A DNA stretch of 64,000 bases from Calditrichota bacterium (GTDB taxonomy: Bacteria > Zhuqueibacterota > Zhuqueibacteria > Zhuqueibacterales > Geothermadaptataceae), in the NCBI GenBank assembly GCA_008501765.1, contig QQUE01000012.1, positions 372,001 through 436,000 on the forward strand, read 5' to 3'. Every line of letters starts with the position of its first letter. Position 1 is the stretch's first letter. This document shows, in pieces, positions 8,734 through 18,636 of this stretch. The notes beneath the pieces were generated by a model that saw only the letters and a program-made list of their open reading frames with translations, was not told where the DNA came from and ran no database searches. Both the position numbers and the translations under genes were made by a program.

Positions 8734-11676
8734 TTATTTCATCATCACTAATTTGATGGTCTGTGCCTGACCATTTGATACCAAACGTGCGTAATACAAA
8801 CCGCTGGTCATAATGCTGCCAGTGGAATTTCGACCATCCCAGGTGAAATTCTGAGCGCCGGATTCAAATGTGCCATCAGCCAATGTGCGGATTTTCTGAC
8901 CCATGATGTTGTAAATGGCCAGGTTCACATGTTGCCGGGAAATCAGGTTGAAATATATATTTGTTTCCGGATTAAACGGATTTGGATAGCTGCTAAAAAC
9001 ATCAATCGCTTCCGGTACATTCGCACTGAGCATAAAAGGATCGGAATTTAGCCCTGCCAATGTTGCGCCGCCGCCCGAAGCTGTGACAGTCACTTCATCG
9101 CGATCTGTTACGCTCTGGCTGTCTTCAACAATCAGGATTATTTTAAATGTACCCGGGGCTATCAGAACGCCTGAGCCTGACTTAACTCCGGTTTGAAAAG
9201 TAACTTCCGGGCCGCCATTGTAGGTGTATTTCCATGTAAAAGCTGAAGCAGGTAGCGTTCCGTCCTCTGCATCCGTGCCTGTCCCGGAAAAATTCACTGT
9301 CGCTCCAACGGAATAGGAACTGCCGTTGGCCGGGCTGGTTATCGTTGCAACGGGTGGCGTATTTCCACCTCCACCAGTGACATTTATTGTCACCTGATCT
9401 GTGTCGGTCGCGCCGTCGTTATCCGTTACAGTCAGGACAGCAGTATAATTTCCTGAATTATTGTAGGTGTGCGATGGATCGGCAGTGGATGAGGAATTGC
9501 CATCGCCAAAATCCCAACTATAACTCGTAATACTGCCATCGGGATCACTGCTGCCTGAACCGGTAAAATTGACCGCAAGAGGCGCGGTACCGGAAGTCGG
9601 ATTTGCGTTGGCAACGGCCGTCGGTGGCTGGTTCGCTGCACCACCAACGGTAAAATCGACCGTTGCTGTGCCGGTGGCGCCGTCGTTGTCCGTCACTTCA
9701 AGCGTGACCGTGTAATTGCCGTCTGCTGGCGGAACTCCTGATGGATTTGCCTGGCCGTTTGCAAAAATATAATTCGGCGGGATTCCTGGCCCGTTGATCG
9801 ACCATTTGTAAGTGCTCACAGCAACTGTCCCATCGGTGTCCGTGGCGCTGCCGGAAAAATTGACCTGGGCTCCGGAAGCAAAATTCTGCCCGTTTGTGGG
9901 AGAATCTATGCTTGCCGTCGGCGGTGAATTGGTGCCGCCACCATCCCCAACACCAACCGCAATCCATGCGTCAAGAACGGCTTGATACTCCGCGCTTGCG
10001 GCTCCATAAAGATCTTCTGCCGAACTGAGCGTTGCATTTCTTGCGTCTGCAAATTGAGAATTGGTTGTCAAATAAGTTGTTTGTGCCCGGTACCAAATTT
10101 TGGCGGCTTTGTCAATTGTAATCGCTGCTACGCTGTAATTTGTCCCGTTGTCATTCGTGCCGCTGCCACCTTCAGACAAGAGATAAAAATGAAAATTGGG
10201 GACACCACTATTCGTGTGCACACCACCCCAATCATTAAATGGACTTGGATTGGCTGTCGGCGCCCAGAAATCACCCTCATAAGTATCAGGATCGCTCGCC
10301 AGATTTGGATCATTCATAAAACGCAAAGCATCTCCGGGCGTGCCAGGGGTGTAGCACTCTTCCCCTAATTGCCAATTGGCAACGCCGGGTCTGGCATAAA
10401 AATCAACAGAGATCCCAAACATATCGGATAGAGATTCGTTCAATGCGCCGGGCTCGGATTGATAAACCAGGTTGGATTCAAAGTCTGTCACGCCGTGGGT
10501 GAATTCGTGGGCAGCGATATCAATTGTCACCAGCGGATCGAATTGCACACCATCGCCATCACCGAAGCGAGCCTGCACCCCATCCCAGGATGCGTTGTTG
10601 TAATTTGAACTGTAATGCACACTGCCGATGATTTGCATTCCCGCACCGTCGATGCTGTTGCGGCCGTGAACATTGCTGTAATAATCATAAAAATTCATCG
10701 AACCCCAATGGGTTTCCACGGCTGCCGCATGGCCTGCAGCATCCCAAAAATTATCAGCATCTGTGTAAAGCGTTCCAGGTAAATTTGTGCCGTTATTGGC
10801 ATCATAAGTTTTAATATTACGTACAGCATCGTACATTTCGAATTCCGTTCCGGTATCTTCCGTTTGAATCGAAACAGTGCCGCTGTAAAGTGAGGGGCCG
10901 GAACCGGTGGCTGTCGTCGCATGCATGGAATTCCAACGGTTGACAACCTCCCCTGTTTTGGCATCGATAAAGTACGTCCAATTGGCGGCGGGTTCTTCGG
11001 TTGGCAGCATTAATTTATAGGTCAATCGAAAATCGTCACCCAGAAACTGGCCATTCACTGCCGAGATCACCAATTCAGGTTGCGGTTTCCATGTTCTCAA
11101 GTCATCGTTAAATGCCATTTTAATGATTTTCTCCATTTCAGCGACTTCCCAACGATAAACAGCCGCCCCCAAATGATTCTGTGCAGTCTGAATAGCGCGT
11201 TCCGGAGAAAGCTGAGGCATGATATCCATTGCAATATCACCCACAAGTTGACCATTCATTAATTCGATAGTGCCGGATTGATCGCCGTGAAGAATCATTT
11301 CCGAACCAAAGACGGGCACACCTTTGTACAGGTGTTGAACACGCGAATGGATCATTCCAAGCGCGTCTTTACGTGTCCGTTTGACTTTGAACGAATTACC
11401 TTCATTTAATACACCAAAAACCTGCTGATTTTTCAGCATAAATTCTTCAACTTGACTCGTATTTTCGAGATTGAAATTCTGGGCAACGGAGCCTTGCAGC
11501 CACACGGGACGCTCAGATCGCGGGTTTATCTCAACACGTTGAATTCCCGGGAGTATCCTTTTTGCGGCAGCTAATGCCGAATTTGTTTTGGCCTTGTATT
11601 GGGCAAAAACAGGGGAAATTAAAAAGCAGCTTATTAAAAAAACGTACGCGTAAAACAAACTCGATCGTAATTTCAT
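8734..11676 (-). CDS. Secreted M4 (thermolysin-like) metallopeptidase with PKD repeats and sorting domain
   Basis: A 980-aa secreted protease. Order: signal peptide (residues 1-25), FTP/PepSY propeptide (~50-230), M4 catalytic domain (~255-580) with the HEFTHG zinc/catalytic motif and GALNESLSD carrying the third ligand, then three PKD/Ig-like modules (~585-880; motifs such as YSWDFGDG), and a C-terminal FlgD-like sorting domain beginning FSSYPNPFNPETNI and ending GLYYARLVSNG...LVMMK. The last is typical of type IX-type secretion in FCB bacteria. It likely degrades extracellular protein. A GCGAT palindrome and a terminator lie just after its stop. Confidence 0.93.
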   Translation of the reverse strand: MKLRSSLFYAYVFLISCFLISPVFAQYKAKTNSALAAAKRILPGIQRVEINPRSERPVWLQGSVAQNFNLENTSQVEEFMLKNQQVFGVLNEGNSFKVKRTRKDALGMIHSRVQHLYKGVPVFGSEMILHGDQSGTIELMNGQLVGDIAMDIMPQLSPERAIQTAQNHLGAAVYRWEVAEMEKIIKMAFNDDLRTWKPQPELVISAVNGQFLGDDFRLTYKLMLPTEEPAANWTYFIDAKTGEVVNRWNSMHATTATGSGPSLYSGTVSIQTEDTGTEFEMYDAVRNIKTYDANNGTNLPGTLYTDADNFWDAAGHAAAVETHWGSMNFYDYYSNVHGRNSIDGAGMQIIGSVHYSSNYNNASWDGVQARFGDGDGVQFDPLVTIDIAAHEFTHGVTDFESNLVYQSEPGALNESLSDMFGISVDFYARPGVANWQLGEECYTPGTPGDALRFMNDPNLASDPDTYEGDFWAPTANPSPFNDWGGVHTNSGVPNFHFYLLSEGGSGTNDNGTNYSVAAITIDKAAKIWYRAQTTYLTTNSQFADARNATLSSAEDLYGAASAEYQAVLDAWIAVGVGDGGGTNSPPTASIDSPTNGQNFASGAQVNFSGSATDTDGTVAVSTYKWSINGPGIPPNYIFANGQANPSGVPPADGNYTVTLEVTDNDGATGTATVDFTVGGAANQPPTAVANANPTSGTAPLAVNFTGSGSSDPDGSITSYSWDFGDGNSSSTADPSHTYNNSGNYTAVLTVTDNDGATDTDQVTINVTGGGGNTPPVATITSPANGSSYSVGATVNFSGTGTDAEDGTLPASAFTWKYTYNGGPEVTFQTGVKSGSGVLIAPGTFKIILIVEDSQSVTDRDEVTVTASGGGATLAGLNSDPFMLSANVPEAIDVFSSYPNPFNPETNIYFNLISRQHVNLAIYNIMGQKIRTLADGTFESGAQNFTWDGRNSTGSIMTSGLYYARLVSNGQAQTIKLVMMK

Positions 11677-11852
11677 AAATCCTCCTCAGTGAATAATTTG
11701 TGTGGATAAGAGACAAGAGATTAGCATGAACATTGTGTGCCCCAAGACATGCTAGTAAAAATATATGATAAGTTTATCAATAAATATTTATAGAAGCAAA
11801 TAAAATCAGCCATTTTCAGAAATGAGCCAGGAAAATTTATAATATTCATTTG

Positions 11853-12100
11853 TACTACTTTGGCAGATTCGATTTTTCCAAAAAAGACCAGTAAGCTGAA
11901 AATAACAACCCTGACGAGACTGTCGAAAAAGTGTGAGAACCGGTCGCTGAGCTTGTCGAAGCGCCCGGCGTTACCCCCAAATTTGGGCCCTTCGACAAGC
12001 TCAGGGTCCAAATTTTCTGGATTTTCAACAGTCTCGACAGGGCTTGGAGCCCTGTCAGGATTAAGCTCGCTCCAGCCCCATTTAATCTGCCAAAGTAGTA
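11853..12100. mobile_element. MITE-like element with 17-bp perfect terminal inverted repeats
   Basis: tactactttggcagatt at 11853-11869 is the exact reverse complement of 12084-12100. Nested inside are arms 11913-11930 / 12022-12040 (gagactgtcgaaa type) and 11946-11961 / 11990-12004 (gagcttgtcgaag type). TTTG stands on both outer sides (11849-11852 and 12101-12104), a possible 4-bp target duplication. No transposase is encoded. It fills the gap between two minus-strand genes. Confidence 0.7.
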
Positions 12101-12140
12101 TTTGAATGATTTGAAAAACTATTGGGATCACTAACCTTCC

Positions 12141-13448
12141 TTAAAATCCAACCTGCAGTCCCAAATATCCCCGGAAAGAATCGTCGGCGCGCAGGCCACC
12201 GGTGTTTTTCATAAATTCGTCAACCATAAAAAGGCTAACTCCTGCCTCAATTTTCAGCCGTTCCCTCAAGTGTAGCATGCCATAAAAATCAAGTTCCCGG
12301 CCAACGCTGGTTCCGGCCCCCGGCACGGCCCGGCGCAAAACCTCGTTCGGTGCACCGAGCAGATAACCCTCAGCACTATAAAAGGCATCGTTGTCCTCCG
12401 CAAGCGCGATAAAATGCAGTGTGCCCCCGAACTCAAAATTAGTGGTTGGTTGAAATTCAATCCCGAAATAAAAACTTGAAGTATTGCTCCAACTCGCGTA
12501 ATCCATATTGCCGAGTGTAGTGTGCGCGTCTGCGAACAGACTGGAAAAAGTGCCAATTTCCGTGTCAATGGCATCGCTGTCCCCGGAACCAAATGTGTAG
12601 CCGAATTGCATTTCAGGAGACAGGGCGGTTGAAAATCTGTATCCACCATCGACGGCATAGCCGAAGGCGCGAATATCCAGCGGCCCGCGCTCACCGATTT
12701 GATAGGCGCCCTCGAATTCCAGGTGCATATTTTTGCCGATTTCTAAAACGATTCGAGAGCCGAAAGTCCAGAAGAGCAAGTGATTATCGCCATCCTCCGA
12801 GCGGGCAATAGGCACGCTCAGGTCAGTGAGTGAATCGTAATTTCGCCCGTCAAAAAAGAGAAGTCCGTAGGCTTCCACAGTCGCGCGCGGCCAGCGTTTT
12901 GTAGAAAACCAGGCGCCGGAAAATGTCTGATTGCGCATGATGTGTGCCGCAGTATTGCTGCGAATTATCGCTGACCAGACGGATAACTGTTGCTCATCGG
13001 TGCGGCCAATTTCTAAATTTATCGCGTCAAAAGCCCGGCCAACGTTATGCCAATCGTACCGGCCGATGAGCCGGCCGCTGCCAAAATGCAGCTCCTGTCT
13101 GCCGATGCGAACAACGATATCGGAATTGGCAATATGTTCAATATTTACATACGCCTGGTGCATATCAATGGCGTCGATACTTGCAAGCGATGTGCCTTCT
13201 TCACCCCACAACCGCGAATCCTGAATTTGGACAAAAAGCCCGATGCCCCTTGCAAAATTTCGTTCCACGCCGAGCCGCATGCGGTTTTGTACAAATACAC
13301 GTCCATCGAGACGCTCGGAATTGAAATCTGAATTGTCGATTGCTTCGACACGGGAGCGCAACTCTCCGGTAATTTCGAATGAAGATTGGCCACGAAGGCC
13401 AGCAGGAACCAGGCAAAACATTACAACAAATTGCACTAAATATTTCAA
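12141..13448 (-). CDS. Alginate-export-like outer-membrane porin
   Basis: A 435-aa barrel with a signal peptide (KYLVQFVVMFCLVPAGLRG-Q) and the opening ELRSRVE...QNRMRLGVE and IGRQELHFGSGRLIG patterns seen in alginate-export (AlgE-like) porins of FCB bacteria; it ends in YLGLQVGF. I chose the TTG at 13446-13448, which sits 14 bp after the upstream stop with a purine-rich site before it and makes the signal peptide start cleanly. An ATG at 13517 would overlap the upstream gene by 55 bp. The substrate is unknown. Confidence 0.7.
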   Translation of the reverse strand: MKYLVQFVVMFCLVPAGLRGQSSFEITGELRSRVEAIDNSDFNSERLDGRVFVQNRMRLGVERNFARGIGLFVQIQDSRLWGEEGTSLASIDAIDMHQAYVNIEHIANSDIVVRIGRQELHFGSGRLIGRYDWHNVGRAFDAINLEIGRTDEQQLSVWSAIIRSNTAAHIMRNQTFSGAWFSTKRWPRATVEAYGLLFFDGRNYDSLTDLSVPIARSEDGDNHLLFWTFGSRIVLEIGKNMHLEFEGAYQIGERGPLDIRAFGYAVDGGYRFSTALSPEMQFGYTFGSGDSDAIDTEIGTFSSLFADAHTTLGNMDYASWSNTSSFYFGIEFQPTTNFEFGGTLHFIALAEDNDAFYSAEGYLLGAPNEVLRRAVPGAGTSVGRELDFYGMLHLRERLKIEAGVSLFMVDEFMKNTGGLRADDSFRGYLGLQVGF

Positions 13449-13462
13449 GGAGCATCCTTTCG

Positions 13463-14674
13463 TTAGTCCGCTTTCAAATCGACGCGAAAAATCTGCGATG
13501 GAAAAATTGTCGAACAATAAATTGTGCCATCGGGGCGCATGTCCATGCTGGTGGCAAAATCGAGATGAAAAATATGTTGGTCGTTAGCCAGCACACCGTC
13601 GGGCTGGATATGCGCGGCGCGAACATAACCTTGAAATACATCGTTAATTATCAGCCGCCCGTCGAGAAGATCATCGTAGGGATCGGCTGTATTTTCCGGA
13701 TAGGCAAAACCCAGCGAAATCGACAGCCGGTTGCTGGTGCTGGCGGAACTCGGATCGTTTGTTTGGTAATAGGGATCGGCGTGGCTGATGGTGAAAACCG
13801 GCGCATCAAAACCACTGGATTCGCAATAACCTTCGCATTCCGGCCAGCCAAAATTATGTTTGCCGAGCTGGTAGCGCTCGATTTCCTCGAATGAATTTTC
13901 GCCAACATCGGCAATGTAAATGACGTCCCGCCAGGCTGCCAGACGAAACGGTGTGCGCAAGCCCACAGCAGCGATTTCCGGCCGGGTATCTGGCTCACCG
14001 ACAAACGGATTGTCAAGGGGAATCCTGTAGCCGCCGTCCGCATCCAAATCGGGATTTATGCGAATGAGCTTACCTAAAAGTACGTCCTTTTTTTGCGATA
14101 ATTCAGGCTGCGTGGCATCGCCATTGGCGGCGTAAAGCATGCCATCGCTGCCGAAACAGAGGTCGTAAATGCCGTGCTGCGGTTCGTCAGGAAAGATGCG
14201 GTCAATTTCGATGACAGTGCGGATGGAGCTGACAATTTCGGCGTATGTGCCCTGCCATTTCAGCCGAATGATGCGGTTGAATTTATTGTCCCCGGTAGTG
14301 TAGCACATGAATAAAAACTTATTTGTGACGAATTTTGGGTGAAAAACCAGTCCGGTCAAACCGATTTCCGCCGGGGCAGGCGCGACATCGGGAACGATAA
14401 ATTGGCCTAAAAAATGGGCTCCGACAGTGTCGAGTGAAAAATGATAGACCTGCCCCGGTTTGCCGATGATGAGAAAATCCTCACTGCCAGGAAAAAACCG
14501 CAACGAGGTGGCATCTGGCGGCAAGTCTTCCGGCGCAACAATGCGTGTCGTTGTAAATTTATCGTAAATATCAGGCCATTCCGTTTGCAGTGGCGCTGTT
14601 GAAGAAGTGCAGCTTTGCGATTGCAAAACTAACGCCATTAAAAACAGGAAACCGAAACAAGTAATTCTATCCAT
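13463..14674 (-). CDS. PQQ-dependent sugar dehydrogenase-like lipoprotein
   Basis: A 403-aa protein with a lipoprotein signal (hydrophobic stretch then LQSQSC, Cys near residue 22) and a six-bladed beta-propeller like glucose/sorbosone dehydrogenases: PGQVYHF, GLVFHPKF, GIYDLCFGSDGMLYAANGDA, GLRTPFRLA, ADVGENSFEEI and NFGWPECEG are family signatures. It would act in the periplasm or on the outer membrane, oxidising a sugar or related alcohol. PQQ binding is not proven from sequence. It is followed by the porin gene 14 bp later, so the two are probably co-expressed. Confidence 0.8.
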   Translation of the reverse strand: MDRITCFGFLFLMALVLQSQSCTSSTAPLQTEWPDIYDKFTTTRIVAPEDLPPDATSLRFFPGSEDFLIIGKPGQVYHFSLDTVGAHFLGQFIVPDVAPAPAEIGLTGLVFHPKFVTNKFLFMCYTTGDNKFNRIIRLKWQGTYAEIVSSIRTVIEIDRIFPDEPQHGIYDLCFGSDGMLYAANGDATQPELSQKKDVLLGKLIRINPDLDADGGYRIPLDNPFVGEPDTRPEIAAVGLRTPFRLAAWRDVIYIADVGENSFEEIERYQLGKHNFGWPECEGYCESSGFDAPVFTISHADPYYQTNDPSSASTSNRLSISLGFAYPENTADPYDDLLDGRLIINDVFQGYVRAAHIQPDGVLANDQHIFHLDFATSMDMRPDGTIYCSTIFPSQIFRVDLKAD

Positions 14675-15740
14675 TCAAACCCCATGTGAATAAGAGGAAA
14701 CAGCATTTTATCAAAATATTTAAAATTTAATATAAATTAATTTTACGTTTCAATAAAATCAAGAGAAATCAACATATATTGAACTCACTGAAAAAGCACA
14801 AGTGGTGCAGCACAATGATAATTGCTTTGCATTTGCCAATATGACTGGCAAGAATTTATAACAATTCATTTCGCCCAGGTAAGAATTGTTTTGCATGGGT
14901 GCAAAAACACAGGATGCAGGACAGCGTAAATGCCATGCCTGATATTTCAAACCCCAAAACCGAACCACCGAAACTTCTCGACCAGGTACATGCGGCCATT
15001 CGCAAACTTCATTATAGCTGAAGGGAATTATAATTGAATTTGACCAGTCGTGTGATCGTTAAAAATTCTGCCTTATCTCTAAATTCAATCCTGGGCTTCT
15101 CTCCTGCCCTTTGCACAAACATCTCGCATAATCATATCAATGAATTGCATGACAAATAAAGTCCAGGGAGCCGCGCCTAAAGGCTATCAGTACCGGCTGA
15201 CAGGTTGACTATTGCAGAGAAAGAAATCCTCGTGAATTATGCAAACAAACGGGGATACCGATCAATCAATTGTTGAAACTTGCTATTGAAATCCTGCCTA
15301 ATCACCTTGATTCAAATGGCAAAATCAAATCTTGATGTAAGTACTTCATCTCCGTAGCTGATCGTTGGTGTGTCATCTCAACGGTATTTCTGCTTAAGCT
15401 GTTGTTTTCATTGGAGTGGATTTGGGGAGTTGCGTTATTTGAGCGTTATTTTTCTTCAATTGAGTCAGATTATACTTGATTTTCTAATACAAATCCCCCT
15501 TTTTATTGAAGTATGGGTTTACTCGGTTCAACCATGCAATTCAACCGTTTGCGGGGCTAAACAAAAGTACGCGACTTTTCATCCTAACCACATCTCAAAC
15601 TTTTGTCCCGGTTAGATTTAAATGTATTTAGATTTAATGATTATGTACCTAATTCATTCTTAAAAATTTAAGCATAATTTCATTAAGAGAGTAAAAGTCA
15701 GGCAATGTATTGTTAAAGTAATAAACTTATTGGGCATGTG
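14675..15740. other. 1.07-kb region with no supported gene, upstream of the CRISPR operon
   Basis: AT-rich sequence without a convincing reading frame. Around 15210-15334 one frame reads like the end of a short helical protein (…NQLLKLAIEILPNHLDSNG…) but has no start or upstream continuity, so it may be a decayed gene fragment. The promoter of the cas operon should lie in the right end, but I cannot assign -35/-10 boxes with confidence. Confidence 0.4.
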
Positions 15741-16940
15741 ATGACGATCAATTTTATTCCACAGCAACTAAAATCCGATCACCTTTTCCTTCTAATCGGG
15801 GCCAACACTTTGCCAAACTGGATTGCTGCAAACCTGCTTTTGCAGGAAAATGGGCAGCTCTATCTAATTCATTCGCAAGAGACTTATGTCACTACACAAC
15901 AATTAGCCACCCGCTTTGTGGAACATGAGTTTAAACAGCCAATTTACATCGATGTTAGTGATGGAAGTGATGCACAGCAAATTTATAGAAATGTCGCTAC
16001 CGCAGTGAAAAGAATTCGCGATGGACATATTGGCCTCAACTATTCGGGGGGCACAAAAGTAATGGCAGTGCAAAGTTACCGCGCTGTTGAGGATGAACTA
16101 GCATTCACAAATCAGTCACCAGTTTTCAGCTATCTCAATGCCCGGACACTCGAACTCTGTTTTGATGGCAAGCATCCGCTGATTTTTGTCGGGGATAATA
16201 TCCAGCTCACTATCAAAGATTTTTTTTACCTTCATTTTGGCAAAGATTGGGCATGGGAACAATCTCCGACACAGCAAGTCATCGCACAACCCATCATTGA
16301 TGAACTGGTGAAGGTGCATAACCGCGATTATGATTACCGGCTTTGGAAAGATCAGTTCAAAATATTAAATCAGCAAAAAGGAAAAGTCACTTTGGAATGG
16401 CACGAACGATTAACGCCCCTCGCCCAAGCAATAGCGGCTGATCTACCGCTAACATCAACTGTGCAACAGGTTTGTGATCAGCAAACATGGCCTTTTGAGA
16501 AACCAACACAACTTGTGAATTGGCTCGAAGGCAAATGGCTTGAAAGCTATGTGCTTAGCGTATTGCAGACTAACAAAGCGCGATATGGCATTTATGATTT
16601 CGGTCAAGGTTTGGAAGCCCGGACGACAGGAGAACGGATTGAGGTCGATGTTATTGCCACAAAAGGTTATCAGTTTCATCTTCTGTCGTGCTATGAGGGA
16701 AGTAACAAAAACCGTGCAAAAGAACACCTGTTCGAGGCGTATATGCGGGCAACGCAAATAGGCGGTGAAGAAGCGTGTACCGTGCTTATTTGCCAGACTG
16801 AAGAACCGGAGAGCCTGGAGCACGACGCTGCATTACTCTGGCAGGCACATGATAGAATTAAAGTTTTTGGTCGTCGTGATCTAGAAGATTTGGCAGATTT
16901 ATTGGAAGATTGGTTTAATCGCAAAATGAGAAGGAGATAA
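15741..16940 (+). CDS. CARF-domain PD-(D/E)XK nuclease (Card1/Can2-like type III effector)
   Basis: A ~399-aa accessory effector of type III CRISPR. The N-terminal half is Rossmann-like with YSGGTKVMA near residue 100, matching the ligand-binding loop of CARF proteins that sense cyclic oligoadenylate. The C-terminal domain reads ERIEVDVIATKGYQFHLLSC then KEHLFEAYMRATQIGG, the DUF1887-type nuclease core with its acidic residues. The usual lysine after the SC strand is a tyrosine; a lysine further on (KNRAKEHLFEA) may serve instead. It is the first gene of the operon, 1 bp before cas10. The start may also be GTG 15738. Confidence 0.8.
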   Translation: MTINFIPQQLKSDHLFLLIGANTLPNWIAANLLLQENGQLYLIHSQETYVTTQQLATRFVEHEFKQPIYIDVSDGSDAQQIYRNVATAVKRIRDGHIGLNYSGGTKVMAVQSYRAVEDELAFTNQSPVFSYLNARTLELCFDGKHPLIFVGDNIQLTIKDFFYLHFGKDWAWEQSPTQQVIAQPIIDELVKVHNRDYDYRLWKDQFKILNQQKGKVTLEWHERLTPLAQAIAADLPLTSTVQQVCDQQTWPFEKPTQLVNWLEGKWLESYVLSVLQTNKARYGIYDFGQGLEARTTGERIEVDVIATKGYQFHLLSCYEGSNKNRAKEHLFEAYMRATQIGGEEACTVLICQTEEPESLEHDAALLWQAHDRIKVFGRRDLEDLADLLEDWFNRKMRRR

Positions 16941-16941
16941 C

Positions 16942-18636
16942 ATGGCAAGTTCTTGCTTAACCCTGATGGAAGCGACGGGCATTCAAGCTTACATCTTCAG
17001 CAGCAACCGGCTGCAGGAAAACATCGGCGCATCGGAGCAGGTTTATCGCTCTACAACATTGTGGGCATTTAAGGCTTTAGAAGCTATTGGCTTAACACAT
17101 AATATTGAAAAAAGCACAAGTGTTCATTGGAACTATAAAAATGAAAAAAATGCCGGGAACACGGAGTATCAGGCTGAATTTATCTATGCGGGTGGCGGCA
17201 AAGCGCTTATTCTATTTAAAGATGGAAAGCCTGATGCCATCAAGTTCACGAAAGAACTGACAACTTCTATTCTGCGCAATGCACCGGGGTTGCCTCTCGC
17301 TGTTCAGCATATCGAGTTTGATTGGGAAAGCGACAAGTTAGCGGATAAACATAAAGCACTTCAACGCAAACTTGCAAGCCATAAGCAATCGCGAATGAAC
17401 TCTATGCCACGGCTCGGCCTGGGCGTAACCGCCGCATGTGAGTCGACCAGTCTCGTCGCCGTGCGCAGTACCGATGGAGAAGTCAATATCGAAGGAACTC
17501 CAGTAAAACTCAAATTAAAAGATGAAGAAAAAACACGCTTTGTTTCTCGCGAAACCGAATACAAGTTGGGCTGGCGGGATGCTGCCAGAGATCACTTAAA
17601 CAATCAGCTTGGGAAGGACGTGGTAAAACAGGGTTTTGACTTTCCTTCAGATATCGACAAGCTAGGCCGGCAAATGGGGGAAGAAAGCTACGTCGCTGTG
17701 GTGCATGCGGATGGAAACAACATGGGGAAACATTTTGATGCAATTGGGGATAGAGCAAAATCAAATCGTGAATATATCACATTTTATAGAGAGTTCTCGC
17801 AGAATGTGTTAAAAGTAAGCTTGAGAGCGTTGCAAACAGTGCTTAAACGCGTCTTGGATTTAATTCCCCCAAAATTAGAAAAAGATGAAGTTTATTATAA
17901 AGTCGCTAACAAAATTCCTTTAGCCGAAAATCACTGGTTTCCTGTGCGACCGCTCGTTTTTGGCGGGGATGACGTCACTTTCCTCTGCAATGCCCAACTT
18001 GGCGTTGCCATGGCTGCAGAGTATTTAAAAGAATTTGAAGAGCAGACTGAAACTATCATTGGGAAGAGACTTTTCGCCTGCGCAGGTGTGGCCATGGTAA
18101 AAATGCACTATCCTTTCTCTCGGGCCTACGATCTCAGCGAATCCTTGTGCAACTCGGCCAAAACCTTTATTCGCAAAGAAAAAAACAATAAAGACGCTTC
18201 TGCCCTTGATTGGCATTTTGCTACAAGCGGTTTGAGTGGCTCACTCCAGGCAATTCGACAGCGTGAATATACCACGCCGGATGGACAGTTGTATTTGCGT
18301 CCGCTCGCTTTGCAAAAGGCTGTTACTGACCAAACTGGTCGTTATTGGCTGGAAGGAATCCAACAGGTCTTGCATGAATTTCAGGCAGAAGAAAAAGATA
18401 ACGGCAAATGGGCGAAGCACCGTAATAAGCTCATCGGCTTGCGAGTAGCATTGCGAGAAGGGCTACAGGCTGTTGAAAAATACCGTTGTGATTATGAATT
18501 ACCCAATCTGCCAGAATTGCTACCAGGGAAAAATGCCACAGACACCGGGTGGAGCGGGAACCAATGCTATTATTTCGATGCCATCGAGATGCTCGATCAC
18601 CACGTTTCACTTGAAAAGAAAGGGGATGAGGCATGA
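16942..18636 (+). CDS. cas10: Cas10 (type III large subunit), HD domain absent
   Basis: A 564-aa Cas10. The N-terminus begins directly with the first palm domain (EATGIQAYIFSSNRLQENIGASE) with no HD nuclease ahead of it. The second palm carries FGGDDVTFL at about residues 340-347, the GGDD site that makes cyclic oligoadenylate from ATP. It is short for the family because of the missing HD domain. RBS aggag precedes ATG 16942. It overlaps the next RAMP gene by 4 bp. The expected role is target-RNA-triggered second-messenger synthesis for the CARF nuclease upstream, without Cas10 DNase activity. Confidence 0.9.
   Translation: MASSCLTLMEATGIQAYIFSSNRLQENIGASEQVYRSTTLWAFKALEAIGLTHNIEKSTSVHWNYKNEKNAGNTEYQAEFIYAGGGKALILFKDGKPDAIKFTKELTTSILRNAPGLPLAVQHIEFDWESDKLADKHKALQRKLASHKQSRMNSMPRLGLGVTAACESTSLVAVRSTDGEVNIEGTPVKLKLKDEEKTRFVSRETEYKLGWRDAARDHLNNQLGKDVVKQGFDFPSDIDKLGRQMGEESYVAVVHADGNNMGKHFDAIGDRAKSNREYITFYREFSQNVLKVSLRALQTVLKRVLDLIPPKLEKDEVYYKVANKIPLAENHWFPVRPLVFGGDDVTFLCNAQLGVAMAAEYLKEFEEQTETIIGKRLFACAGVAMVKMHYPFSRAYDLSESLCNSAKTFIRKEKNNKDASALDWHFATSGLSGSLQAIRQREYTTPDGQLYLRPLALQKAVTDQTGRYWLEGIQQVLHEFQAEEKDNGKWAKHRNKLIGLRVALREGLQAVEKYRCDYELPNLPELLPGKNATDTGWSGNQCYYFDAIEMLDHHVSLEKKGDEA

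Noticed and set aside
11721-12131. 136-aa minus-strand frame downstream of the porin gene
   Set aside because: It is read through the palindromic MITE; the protein has no domain features.
15210-15334. Possible short antitoxin-like gene before the CARF gene
   Set aside because: One frame shows a plausible helix, but there is no start codon and stops lie close upstream. At best a decayed fragment.
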